Assembly (NCBI GenBank): GCA_947502355.1
Contig: CANMZP010000002.1
Span: forward strand, 186,001 to 250,000
Source: an uncultured Thalassotalea sp.
Lineage (GTDB): Bacteria > Pseudomonadota > Gammaproteobacteria > Enterobacterales > Alteromonadaceae
Length of the DNA: 64,000 nt
Reading direction: 5' to 3'
Shown: piece after piece, positions 31,689-39,309 of the stretch
Position numbering within the stretch: the first letter of the stretch is position 1
Layout: each line of letters starts with the position of its first letter
The notes under the pieces: model-generated
What the model saw: only the letters and a program-made list of their open reading frames with translations
The model's database searches: none
What the model was told of the DNA's origin: nothing
Translations under genes and position numbers: made by a program

Positions 31689-31721
31689 AAAAAAAGACCT
31701 TTATGAGGTTCATAAAGGTCC
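31689..31721 (-). terminator. Rho-independent terminator after the class I aminotransferase
   Basis: GACCTTTATGA / TCATAAAGGTC hairpin followed by seven T's on the minus strand, about 25 bases beyond the stop codon. Confidence 0.85.
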
Positions 31722-31745
31722 CTTATTGTTATTCGGCGAATAAAC

Positions 31746-32933
31746 TTATAAAACGCTGGCGATAGATTTTGCTAAGTAGTCCACGTTGCTATTTGAAATA
31801 CCTGCAATGCTGATTCGGCTTGAACCCACCATGTAGATACTGTGTTTATTTTGCAGTTGTTCTACTTGCTCTGGGGTAATGCCTAAGAATGAGAACATGC
31901 CTTTTTGACGGGCAATAAAGCTGAAATCGCGCTCAACACCTTGCTCTTTGATTTTATCCACTAAGAGCTGACGGTTACCGTTAATGCGATTACGCATAAC
32001 AGCAAGTTCTTCATACCATTGCTGACGAAGCTCGTCTGAACCTAAAATGGTTTCAACAATTGCCGCACCATGGGCTGGCGGCATTGAATAAATGCCACGT
32101 ACAACATTCAGCAGAACCGAACTGGCAATGTCGCTGGTTACGCCGTCTTTACCAATAATGGTACAAGCACCAATACGTTCACGGTACAGGCCGAAGTTTT
32201 TCGAACACGACGTACATAAAATCATTTCTTGTACGCGATCAGCCATTAAGCGCACGCCATAGGCGTCTTCTTCTAAACCATCACCAAAACCTTGGTATGC
32301 CATATCAATTAATGGTGTAAAGCCAACATATTCAGCTAAGTCGACGATTTTTTGCCATTGTTCGTTGTTTAAATCCATCCCCGAAGGGTTATGACAACAG
32401 GCGTGTAATAGCACGACATCGTCGGCTTGTACGTGGCTTAGGCTTGCCAGCATTTCGTCAAACTTTAAGGTTTTGTTATCGTAATCGTAATAAGGGTAGG
32501 TTTTTACCGTTAAGCCGGCAGCCCCAAATAATTGCGCATGGTTTGCCCACGTTGGATCGCTTACCCAAATGGTTGCGCCAGGCTTGCAACGACCAATAAA
32601 CTCGGCGGCTACGCGCAATGCGCCCGTACCACCTGGTGTTGAAACGGTACGAACTCGGTCTTGTTCTAAAATTTTGTGCTCACCAAAAACCAGTTTACCC
32701 ATTTCATCATTGAAAGCGGCTGAGCCAGTTGGGCCAATGTATACTTTGGTATCTTCGGTATCTAAGCGGAATTTTTCTGCGCGTTTAACGCAGTCTAAAA
32801 TGGCCGTATGACCTGATTCATCTTTATAAACACCAACACCCAAATCGATTTTTACCGGATTTGGATCTTTTCTGTATTTGGTTAATAGACCCAGAATCGG
32901 GTCGGCTGGCAGCGCTGATAAATTACCGAACAT
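31746..32933 (-). CDS. tyrB: Aromatic amino acid / aspartate aminotransferase
   Basis: 395 residues, the standard length for AspC/TyrB. Features: PADPILGLLTKYRKDPNPVKIDLGVGVYKDE at the start, substrate-pocket residues in HACCHNPSG, DMAYQGFGDG, and the PLP-binding Lys in CTSCSKNFGLYRERIG. Transfers amino groups between aspartate or aromatic amino acids and 2-oxoglutarate. TyrB versus AspC cannot be separated by eye. It is monocistronic, with its own terminator. Confidence 0.85.
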   Translation of the reverse strand: MFGNLSALPADPILGLLTKYRKDPNPVKIDLGVGVYKDESGHTAILDCVKRAEKFRLDTEDTKVYIGPTGSAAFNDEMGKLVFGEHKILEQDRVRTVSTPGGTGALRVAAEFIGRCKPGATIWVSDPTWANHAQLFGAAGLTVKTYPYYDYDNKTLKFDEMLASLSHVQADDVVLLHACCHNPSGMDLNNEQWQKIVDLAEYVGFTPLIDMAYQGFGDGLEEDAYGVRLMADRVQEMILCTSCSKNFGLYRERIGACTIIGKDGVTSDIASSVLLNVVRGIYSMPPAHGAAIVETILGSDELRQQWYEELAVMRNRINGNRQLLVDKIKEQGVERDFSFIARQKGMFSFLGITPEQVEQLQNKHSIYMVGSSRISIAGISNSNVDYLAKSIASVL

Positions 32934-33068
32934 AGTTCCTTGTACCTCTTATTAGGGCTTTTCGTTGAGAGAGTAGAAAGCATATATCAGAAAGGCTGAA
33001 ATATTAAGCGTTTGATCAAGAAAAGCTGAATAAATTATAAGTTTTTTTTACTTTTTAGTAATAAAATG

Positions 33069-33095
33069 AAGAAAGCACCAATATGGTGCTTTCTT
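33069..33095. terminator. Terminator hairpin after the DUF445 gene
   Basis: AAGAAAGCACCA / TGGTGCTTTCTT with a three-base loop, followed on the plus strand by a T-rich stretch. It lies between the DUF445 gene stop and the aminotransferase promoter region. Confidence 0.7.
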
Positions 33096-33129
33096 AGGGC
33101 TTTTTTTGTGAACATTAGGGTAAAGAACT

Positions 33130-33861
33130 TTACAGTAATAAGGCGGAAATCAAGCCAATAAGGCCACCAAACACACCACCCCAAACAACAAGCCAACCAA
33201 GGTGTTTGTGGATCATGTCTTCAATGATTTGTTTCACCAGTTGTGGGGTAAGCTCATCAAGACGTTTATTAATGATGTCTTCCACTTTCTCACGTATGCT
33301 GCCTAACATTTTAGGCTGTTCTAGCTCGGTGCGAACCACTTCTTTAAAGCTCTCGCTTTCGCTCATGTCGATTAACGAGACTCGCATTTTTTCAATAAAT
33401 TGATCTTTTAATGGCAATAATGCTTCACTGCCGCCAAACATGGCCAACATGCCGCCAAAAGATGACTCTTCAACGGTGGCTAAAAGGCTGTCAAAAGAGG
33501 GCTCTAAATCCAACTTTTCTATCACCGGTTTTAAATCAATAGAAGCCGGCGCTCCGCTGCTGTCAGACAAAAACTTGTCGATGTTTTCATCGGTAAAAAA
33601 TTGCTTCATCATTAAGTCACGGATACCCGCTTTAAAATCTTCAAAGCGGGCCGGAATAACGCCCGAGCCGTATAGACCAGGTACTTTTTCAAATAGCATA
33701 TGAATGGCCAGCGTATTGGTAATGGAGCCTGAAATGGCAAACAAGCCAATATAAAACACCACATCAAGCTGAAGAACGTAGCCAACAACAGCAATAATTA
33801 AGGCTATTGCATTGGTACTAAAACTTTTATTCACACCATCTCCTAGGAATTGATTACCCAA
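33130..33861 (-). CDS. DUF445-family membrane protein
   Basis: 243 residues. A hydrophobic N-terminal pair of helices (AIALIIAVVGYVLQLDVVFYIGLF) carries SITNTLAIHMLFEKVPGLYGSGVIPARFEDFK, the hallmark of DUF445 (usually TNWLAVKMLF..P.Y). A long amphipathic cytoplasmic or periplasmic helical domain and a C-terminal membrane helix pair (LGWLVVWGGVFGGLIGLISALLL) follow. The function is unknown. It is divergent from the cyclophilin gene. Confidence 0.82.
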   Translation of the reverse strand: MGNQFLGDGVNKSFSTNAIALIIAVVGYVLQLDVVFYIGLFAISGSITNTLAIHMLFEKVPGLYGSGVIPARFEDFKAGIRDLMMKQFFTDENIDKFLSDSSGAPASIDLKPVIEKLDLEPSFDSLLATVEESSFGGMLAMFGGSEALLPLKDQFIEKMRVSLIDMSESESFKEVVRTELEQPKMLGSIREKVEDIINKRLDELTPQLVKQIIEDMIHKHLGWLVVWGGVFGGLIGLISALLL

Positions 33862-33940
33862 TCGGATAATTTTAATTTGTTCAAATTATTGCTATTTTAC
33901 CAAGCTATAGTGGAAATAAAAATTAAAAAGACAGGAACTC

Positions 33941-34792
33941 ATGAATTTAAAAAAATTATTTACGGCTGCAACGTTGCTGGTAAGTACGTTTCTATGCACG
34001 TCGATTGCAAATGCAACAACCTGGCGTGACCTGCCGGTAAAAAATAGCATGCTATTGGAGTTGCCTACTGGCAAAGTGGTTATCGAACTTAACGACACGT
34101 TTGCCCCGAAACATGTGGCGCAAATTAGTCGCTTAACTAAGCAAGGTTTCTATAAAGATTCAAGCTTTTATCGGGTCATTGATGGCTTTGTGGCACAAGG
34201 AGGCGTTGGTGATAATTCAGATGAACCCGCCTTGCCTCTAGAAGCCCGCTTACCATTAAAAACTGCGGGCAGTTTTATTGCTATGCAACAAGGCGATTTG
34301 TTTGCTGAGCACACCGGCTTTATTAATGATTTTGCCGCAGCGGTAAATAAACGAACGCAACAGGCTTGGTTACTGCATTGCCCTGGTAGTGTGGGCATGT
34401 CTCGCGATAATAACCCGGATACCGCAACAACCGATTTTTACATTACCATTGGGCAAGCACCAAGGTATCTTGACCAAATCATGACGGTTTGGGGGCGTGT
34501 AGTGTATGGCATGGATCATGTGCAAAAACTGAATCGGACCCAAGTGATTGAGGGTGAGGCAGCCGTTAAGAGTGAAAATTACTCCCCAATCCTCAACATG
34601 AGACTTATGAGTGATGTACCAAAGGATGAGCAAATCAGACTGCAGGTAGAGGATACAACATCAGCAGAGTTTGCGCTAAAGATGATCGAGAGGCGTGACC
34701 GTGACCATCCGTTTTTTTTTGAAAAGCCACCTTTAGTGTTAGATGTCTGTCAAATCCCATTGCAAGTAAGACTTAAACCAGAAACCAAATAA
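33941..34792 (+). CDS. Secreted cyclophilin-type peptidyl-prolyl isomerase
   Basis: 283 residues with a signal peptide (MNLKKLFTAATLLVSTFLCTSIANA). Cyclophilin core: VVIELNDTFAPKHVAQISRLTKQGFYKDSSFYRVIDGFVAQGG holds the catalytic Arg of FYRVIDGF, and SVGMSRDNNPDTATTDFYI and VWGRVVYGMDHVQKL follow. An insertion of about 40 residues before SVGMSRD (AEHTGFINDFAAAVNKR) and a C-terminal extension set it apart from PpiA. It probably assists folding in the periplasm. Confidence 0.88.
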   Translation: MNLKKLFTAATLLVSTFLCTSIANATTWRDLPVKNSMLLELPTGKVVIELNDTFAPKHVAQISRLTKQGFYKDSSFYRVIDGFVAQGGVGDNSDEPALPLEARLPLKTAGSFIAMQQGDLFAEHTGFINDFAAAVNKRTQQAWLLHCPGSVGMSRDNNPDTATTDFYITIGQAPRYLDQIMTVWGRVVYGMDHVQKLNRTQVIEGEAAVKSENYSPILNMRLMSDVPKDEQIRLQVEDTTSAEFALKMIERRDRDHPFFFEKPPLVLDVCQIPLQVRLKPETK

Positions 34793-34794
34793 AA

Positions 34795-34823
34795 TGTGCC
34801 GAATAGTTTAACTATTCGGCACA
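34795..34823. terminator. Perfect 14-base inverted repeat after the cyclophilin gene
   Basis: TGTGCCGAATAGTT and its exact complement are separated by one base, two bases past the stop codon. There is no T tract, so it may be a transcript-stabilising hairpin or a protein-binding site rather than a simple terminator. Confidence 0.6.
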
Positions 34824-34857
34824 ATAACGTGTTTGCTGAGCTTTAGGCCTGTTTGCA

Positions 34858-34912
34858 TATTGCTTAGGCGCTTATTGCTTAGGCGCTTATTGCTTAGGCG
34901 TTTATTACTTAG
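34858..34912. repeat. 15-bp tandem repeat (about 3.7 copies) overlapping a gene end
   Basis: Units of tattgcttaggcgct run head to tail, the last diverged (tattacttagg). The repeat covers the stop codon and last codons of the gene at 34905-35402, so repeat change could alter that protein's C-terminus. Confidence 0.85.
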
Positions 34913-35402
34913 GAGAGAGCGGCATCGGCGGTAAGTATTTCAGGGTTTGGTTATTAACACACTGAGTAAAATTGCTTTGTCTCTGTTCGCGAGGCAGTTC
35001 TTTTAACACTTCGCGTACTTGGTTTAATCGGGTCGTTTGTTCTGCTTCTTCCATGTCACTTACCATGTCAGCAAAACAGGCCATAATGCCAAAATCTAGG
35101 GCTTCGTCTGAAGCAAGTGAGTCACTGCCTAAACACGTGGTTAACTTAGTTGCCAACTGCTCTTTATCCATGTCGTTTATTAAGGTTTCAAAGCTATAGT
35201 CTTCGCCACCCGCTGCCTTATTACAGCCATAAAACATATCTGCCACCGCAACCACTGGCATCAGCTCTTGATGCATTTTTTCAAAGGATGCAACCAGCGC
35301 TTCTGGTGATTGCAGTTGCGGCTTGGTTACGGGCTCTTTGCTGTCTTGGGCAATCGATGAGAAAGACAACATAATCATTATGAATGACATCATAAAACGC
35401 AT
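34905..35402 (-). CDS. Secreted protein of unknown function with four Cys
   Basis: 165 residues, signal peptide MRFMMSFIMIMLSFSSIAQ. The mature part is acidic and helical with Cys in FYGCNKAAGG, TTCLGSD, MACFADM and TQCVNNQ, spaced as for two disulfides in a periplasmic protein. The family is not recognised. Its 3' end merges with a 15-bp tandem repeat, and it is divergent from the beta-lactamase-fold gene. Confidence 0.7.
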   Translation of the reverse strand: MRFMMSFIMIMLSFSSIAQDSKEPVTKPQLQSPEALVASFEKMHQELMPVVAVADMFYGCNKAAGGEDYSFETLINDMDKEQLATKLTTCLGSDSLASDEALDFGIMACFADMVSDMEEAEQTTRLNQVREVLKELPREQRQSNFTQCVNNQTLKYLPPMPLSPK

Positions 35403-35585
35403 AGTTTTTAAGTCCTGTTAGTATTTACTCTCATGCCAGTATGACATATAAATACGGTTCAATCTGTAACAGGACATTACCATAAACCTTTTTGAAATAA
35501 ACATCCCCCTTTTTATTTTAAGGTTTTGTTGTTACTGTTTTCGTTATCTTAAATTTAAAATCAACCTATAAAAATAATAAACAAT

Positions 35586-36884
35586 ATGACGCGACTACCA
35601 CTATTATTATCTATCCTCGCCATGGCCACCTTACCGAGTTTTGCCAACCCATTTAGCAAAGCGGAAATGCAAGATAATCATCAAACATTTTATGATAACG
35701 TGATGCTAGGAGCGGCATTAATGCCTGACGACCTTGCTCAGCCCTACATTAGTTGCCCATTGCCAGTTACGAACGATGCAAGGTATAAAACAGCCAAGCA
35801 AGTGGATTACCAACACGCGAATTGGGAAGAACGCGTTAGCAGTGACTGGCGCTTTTTCGATGTTAGCAAAGATCTTGGTCGGGTATTATTTGTCGACTTT
35901 AAACAAACCGAGCAAGGGTTGGGCTATCGCTATTTAGCCAATAATGATTCGCAATTTGATTTGTATGAGCCGTGGAGTTCATCAAAAATGATGGCCATTA
36001 CCATGGCTGTCGCCAAGGCCAGACAACAAGGCGTCGGTGCGAATGCAACGGTTGATAGTATTCCATTGGTCGACTTATTTACCACCATAAATAGTTACGA
36101 ACCCTTTGGTGCCTCTAAAGACAGCTCAAACGGTATTGCCACTTATTTGCTTAATATCGTGGGGCGCGACACCGCCAGTGATTATTTTCAACAAGGCTGG
36201 CTAAAATTAAATGACCCCAGAATTCGTATGCGCGGGGCCTATGAAACGCAAGTATTTGAACCTAAATCGCCCTATTGGCAATCACTTGATAACGACCAGC
36301 AAGCTTATATGTTGGCGCCAAAACCAAACCGTGCCGATAAGGGCTATCAAGAATACCGTTGTGATCAATGTGACTTAACCGGTAATAAGCCAATGAGCAC
36401 ATTAGCCGAAGCGGAGTGGTTAAAAAGATTAGCCAGTCATGAGCGTGAACCCTTAACGCAACACCCACACCTACAAACAATGGATGTGCAGCAACTATTT
36501 TATGGCACCAATCACAGTGATAAAAAACAGCCTGTCGGCGGTATGATGCAAGGGATAAGTTTAATGCTTACGCATGCATTGGCGAATACCCTCGACCCTA
36601 ATAGTACTTTATCTCCTAAGCAGGTACTCGATAAGGCGACCGAAGGGCAATGGCGTATTTGGCAAAAAATTGGTTGGGGGATAAGCGAAACGCGTGGCAA
36701 TGGTGAAAACGTGGTGCTGGCGCATGTGTGTTTGCCGCATTATCAAGGAGGTCGTGAATTTACCATTGCGGCACAAGTCACAGAGCCAGGGGTGAGCGAA
36801 AAGTCATTGCATATATCTGGAATGAAAATGCAAGCCATGTTGGAGCAGTCTTTAAGCACGTTACTGAAAGCTTCAGCCAAGTAA
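35586..36884 (+). CDS. Secreted serine beta-lactamase-fold protein
   Basis: 432 residues with a signal peptide ending FA at about 20. The three marks of the serine beta-lactamase/PBP fold appear in order: SxxK at 131-134 (WSSSKMMAIT), SxN at 180-182 (SSNG) and a KxG near 366 (WQKIGWG). Spacing and length differ from class A enzymes, and three Cys in the middle (YRCDQCD) plus one near the end are unusual. The family is not recognised. It could be a DD-peptidase, an esterase or a non-catalytic relative; resistance activity is not implied. Confidence 0.65.
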   Translation: MTRLPLLLSILAMATLPSFANPFSKAEMQDNHQTFYDNVMLGAALMPDDLAQPYISCPLPVTNDARYKTAKQVDYQHANWEERVSSDWRFFDVSKDLGRVLFVDFKQTEQGLGYRYLANNDSQFDLYEPWSSSKMMAITMAVAKARQQGVGANATVDSIPLVDLFTTINSYEPFGASKDSSNGIATYLLNIVGRDTASDYFQQGWLKLNDPRIRMRGAYETQVFEPKSPYWQSLDNDQQAYMLAPKPNRADKGYQEYRCDQCDLTGNKPMSTLAEAEWLKRLASHEREPLTQHPHLQTMDVQQLFYGTNHSDKKQPVGGMMQGISLMLTHALANTLDPNSTLSPKQVLDKATEGQWRIWQKIGWGISETRGNGENVVLAHVCLPHYQGGREFTIAAQVTEPGVSEKSLHISGMKMQAMLEQSLSTLLKASAK

Positions 36885-36923
36885 TAATATTTTTTACTTT
36901 TTTGTGCATTTAATTGAATTTAG

Positions 36924-36953
36924 TTACTTTGCTCTAATTTTATTAAATATAGT
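36924..36953 (+). promoter_or_regulatory. Promoter of the first phasin-like gene
   Basis: TTACTT and TATAGT with an 18-base spacer. The same arrangement, with the spacer mostly conserved, precedes the paralogue at 38430, which supports it. Confidence 0.6.
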
Positions 36954-36966
36954 AACAATCAAGCAA

Positions 36967-36995
36967 GGCAACCAAGCTATCGTATTTAGGTTGCC
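36967..36995 (+). promoter_or_regulatory. Leader hairpin of the first phasin-like gene
   Basis: GGCAACC and GGTTGCC, seven perfect pairs with a 15-base loop, lie between the promoter and the ATG at 37028. The paralogue has the same stem at 38381-38396, with a shorter loop. Confidence 0.6.
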
Positions 36996-37027
36996 ACATT
37001 CAAAAAAATTATTTTATCGGGTACAAC

Positions 37028-37492
37028 ATGTTATTAAATTTAATCAACACTAAAGAATTATCAGCTATCGGTCGTCAATTAATTAATTCAAACAAAAGCG
37101 TTGTTGATACTGTGTTGTCAACGAGCCAAAGCGTTGTAAAGCAAGGTATTGAGTACAACCGCTCTGTGGTTCAAACCGGTATTACCGCTGTTGCAGCAAG
37201 CCGCGAGCAAGCAAGCCGCATTGTTGATTCAGTGATTGAGCAATCAAACAAAATCGAAGAACGCGCAATCGAAGTTTTACACGATTCAAGCGACAAAACG
37301 GCTAACCGCGTAAACGAAGTATTTGAGCGTGTAGGTAACCCAGTTGCTACCGTTGGCGATGCTATCGACGATACCGTAATTACCTCAGTAAACAAAATTG
37401 TAGAACCTACCGTTGAAATGCTTAAAACCACAACGGAACAAGTTACTGAAGTACCAAACAAACTATTAAAGACTGCTGCTCAAAGCAAGTAA
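37028..37492 (+). CDS. Phasin-like helical protein, paralogue 1
   Basis: 154 residues, no signal peptide, almost entirely amphipathic helix with repeated SVV/VVD/SVN heptads (NKSVVDTVLSTSQSVVKQ, NKIVEPTVEMLKTTTEQ). The pattern and size recall phasins that coat polyhydroxyalkanoate granules, but there is no PHA synthase in the window, so the name is tentative. About three quarters of residues match the protein at 38430-38894. Promoter, leader hairpin and a terminator beginning AAATCCC are shared too. A second hairpin (GTAAGGC / GCCTTAC) follows the stop directly. Confidence 0.75.
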   Translation: MLLNLINTKELSAIGRQLINSNKSVVDTVLSTSQSVVKQGIEYNRSVVQTGITAVAASREQASRIVDSVIEQSNKIEERAIEVLHDSSDKTANRVNEVFERVGNPVATVGDAIDDTVITSVNKIVEPTVEMLKTTTEQVTEVPNKLLKTAAQSK

Positions 37493-37537
37493 TCTAAAGT
37501 TTGTAAGGCGAATGCCTTACTGAAAAGCTTCCTTCTG

Positions 37538-37580
37538 AAATCCCTAGGCGATATGTGTTAATCGTTTGGGGATTTTTTTT
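37538..37580 (+). terminator. Rho-independent terminator after paralogue 1
   Basis: AAATCCC...GGGATTT stem with an inner CGAT/ATCG pairing, then a run of T's. Confidence 0.8.
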
Positions 37581-37691
37581 ACTTGTACACAATGCCTTCC
37601 AAAAACCTATTTTTACTCTGTTCTCTTTCGCTCGTTTTGTTGTATTTGACTTGATATGATGTAAACAATTTTTTTACATCAAGGATCTGCA

Positions 37692-38294
37692 ATGCAATTT
37701 GAAACGGCAAAGTTAACCCCACAAGAAAATTATAAATTGCTAATCGGCGGTATTCTGCCGCGTCCAATTGCGTGGGTTTCGAGTATTTCACCAGAAGGTG
37801 ATGTAAACTTGGCGCCTTTTTCTTTTTTTACCGTTGCCAGTGCCAACCCGCCGGTTGTTTGTTTTAACCCGATGTATAACCAAGATGGTCAAGCAAAAGA
37901 TACCCTTAAAAACATTCGTGAGCAGGGGGAATTTGTGATTAACACGGTAAGTGCGAGCCACCTTGAGGTGATGAATAAGAGTTGTCACAACTTGCCTCGT
38001 GAACAAGATGAGTTTGACTATGCAGGTATTGAAAAAGCGCAATCCTCATTTGTTAAACCGCCACGCGTTGCCGATGCTGTGGTGAGCTTTGAGTGTAAAT
38101 TAAAGCAAATTGTTGATTTAGGCGATGACGCATTATCCGGTCACCTTATTCTGGGCGATGTGCTTGCTGTGCATGTGGCCGATGATGCGGTTTTTGATGG
38201 CAAAATTAACAGCGATAAGCTGGATGCCATTGCCCGTATGTCGGGTCTAGATTACAGCCTGACAAGAGATCGAATCCAATTAGCAAGAAGCTAA
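37692..38294 (+). CDS. Flavin reductase-like flavoprotein
   Basis: 200 residues. FMN-binding split-barrel of the flavin reductase/DIM6 family: YKLLIGGILPRPIAWVSSISPEGDVNLAPFSFFTVASANPPVVCF is the diagnostic first half, and NIREQGEFVINTVSA follows. The substrate is unknown; relatives reduce flavins for partner oxygenases or bind FMN. It lies between the two phasin-like paralogues with its own upstream region, so it may have been trapped in the duplication rather than share their role. Confidence 0.88.
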   Translation: MQFETAKLTPQENYKLLIGGILPRPIAWVSSISPEGDVNLAPFSFFTVASANPPVVCFNPMYNQDGQAKDTLKNIREQGEFVINTVSASHLEVMNKSCHNLPREQDEFDYAGIEKAQSSFVKPPRVADAVVSFECKLKQIVDLGDDALSGHLILGDVLAVHVADDAVFDGKINSDKLDAIARMSGLDYSLTRDRIQLARS

Positions 38295-38338
38295 TGAAAT
38301 GTGATTTTTAAAGAAATTTGAGCTTTTTTTATAATTAG

Positions 38339-38368
38339 TTATTTTGCTCTAAATTTTTAAAATATAGT
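38339..38368 (+). promoter_or_regulatory. Promoter of the second phasin-like gene
   Basis: TTATTT and TATAGT with an 18-base spacer (TGCTCTAA at its start), matching the promoter at 36924. Confidence 0.6.
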
Positions 38369-38380
38369 TTAACCATGGAA

Positions 38381-38396
38381 GGCAACTTGGGTTGCC
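38381..38396 (+). promoter_or_regulatory. Leader hairpin of the second phasin-like gene
   Basis: GGCAAC / GTTGCC with a four-base loop, 34 bases before the ATG; counterpart of 36967-36995. Confidence 0.6.
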
Positions 38397-38429
38397 ATTT
38401 AATTTTAAAATAAAAATATTAGGTGTCTC

Positions 38430-38894
38430 ATGTTATTGAACTTATTAAAAACTAAAGAAATCACAGAAATCGGTCGTCAACTTTTAAACTCAAACAAAGA
38501 CGTTGTAGATAGCGTTCTTTCTACAAGCCAAAGCGTAGTTAAGCAAGGTATCGAGTACAACCGTACTGTTGTTCAAAATGCAATCAACGCTGTTTCTTCA
38601 GGTCGTGAGCAAGCGGGTCGTATCGTAGATTCTGTTCTTGAGCAATCAAACAAAATCGAAGAGCGTGCAATCGAAGTATTACACGAGTCTAGCGACAAAG
38701 CAGTTGACCGTGTAAACGAAGTATTTGACCGTGTTGGTAACCCAGCTGCAACAGTTGGCGATGCTATCGATGAAACAGTAATTGAATCAGTAAACAAAAT
38801 CGTTGAACCAACGGTTGAAATGCTTAAAAGCACAACTGAGCAAGTAACTGAAGTTCCAAACAAACTTCTTAAAACTGCTGCTCAAGCGAAATAA
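38430..38894 (+). CDS. Phasin-like helical protein, paralogue 2
   Basis: 154 residues, the same length as paralogue 1 with no gap needed to align them. Changes cluster at the N-terminus and in the middle (INAVSSGREQAGR). The stretch EQSNKIEERAIEVLH and the C-terminal TEQVTEVPNKLLKTAAQ are unchanged. Codon choice is narrower here (ggtcgt, gttctt, gaagtt), which hints at high expression. The role is presumably structural binding to a granule or membrane surface, unproven. Confidence 0.75.
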   Translation: MLLNLLKTKEITEIGRQLLNSNKDVVDSVLSTSQSVVKQGIEYNRTVVQNAINAVSSGREQAGRIVDSVLEQSNKIEERAIEVLHESSDKAVDRVNEVFDRVGNPAATVGDAIDETVIESVNKIVEPTVEMLKSTTEQVTEVPNKLLKTAAQAK

Positions 38895-38938
38895 GCTAAG
38901 CCTTTAACGTTATTTACTTGTTTTTGTAAAACCGGAAC

Positions 38939-38976
38939 AAAATCCCTGGTCTCTCCCAAGCCAGGGATTTTTTTTT
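38939..38976 (+). terminator. Rho-independent terminator after paralogue 2
   Basis: AAATCCCTGG / CCAGGGATTT hairpin followed by nine T's. Confidence 0.9.
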
Positions 38977-39047
38977 GCCCTTAATTCTATTTGCTCTGCT
39001 ATGCTCAATGAGTATTCACAGTCATAATGAATGTTCAGGGGGATAAG

Positions 39048-39206
39048 ATGAAAAAACTAACGGCGACCATTGGCTTATTACTTGTGTTAACGGCATGTGC
39101 ACCGGCAGTGGGCAGTAAAGAATGGTGTGAAAGCATGAAAGAAAAACCAAAAGGTGACTGGACCGCTGAAGAAGCCAAAGATTTTGCCAAGCACTGTGTT
39201 TTTTAA
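39048..39206 (+). CDS. Small DUF3012-type lipoprotein
   Basis: 52 residues, with gggggataag just before the ATG as ribosome site. The signal peptide ends in a lipobox LTAC with Cys17. The mature part (SKEWCESMKEKPKGDWTAEEAKDFAKHCVF) has the WC...PKGDWTAEEA...HC pattern I associate with DUF3012, a family of very small Alteromonadales/Vibrio lipoproteins. Two Cys in the mature part could form a disulfide. The function is unknown. It is easily missed because of its size. Confidence 0.8.
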   Translation: MKKLTATIGLLLVLTACAPAVGSKEWCESMKEKPKGDWTAEEAKDFAKHCVF

Positions 39207-39258
39207 CGTAGACATCGGCTTTAAACCTAACACCTAATATCTATACATACTACCTAGA

Positions 39259-39283
39259 CAGGACGAACGTTATGCTCGTCCTG
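39259..39283. terminator. Hairpin between the DUF3012 and FadL-type genes
   Basis: CAGGACGA / TCGTCCTG with a nine-base loop in the space where two transcripts converge. There is only a poor T tract. Confidence 0.5.
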
Positions 39284-39309
39284 TGGTGTTTCTAACATTG
39301 GCATGCGGT

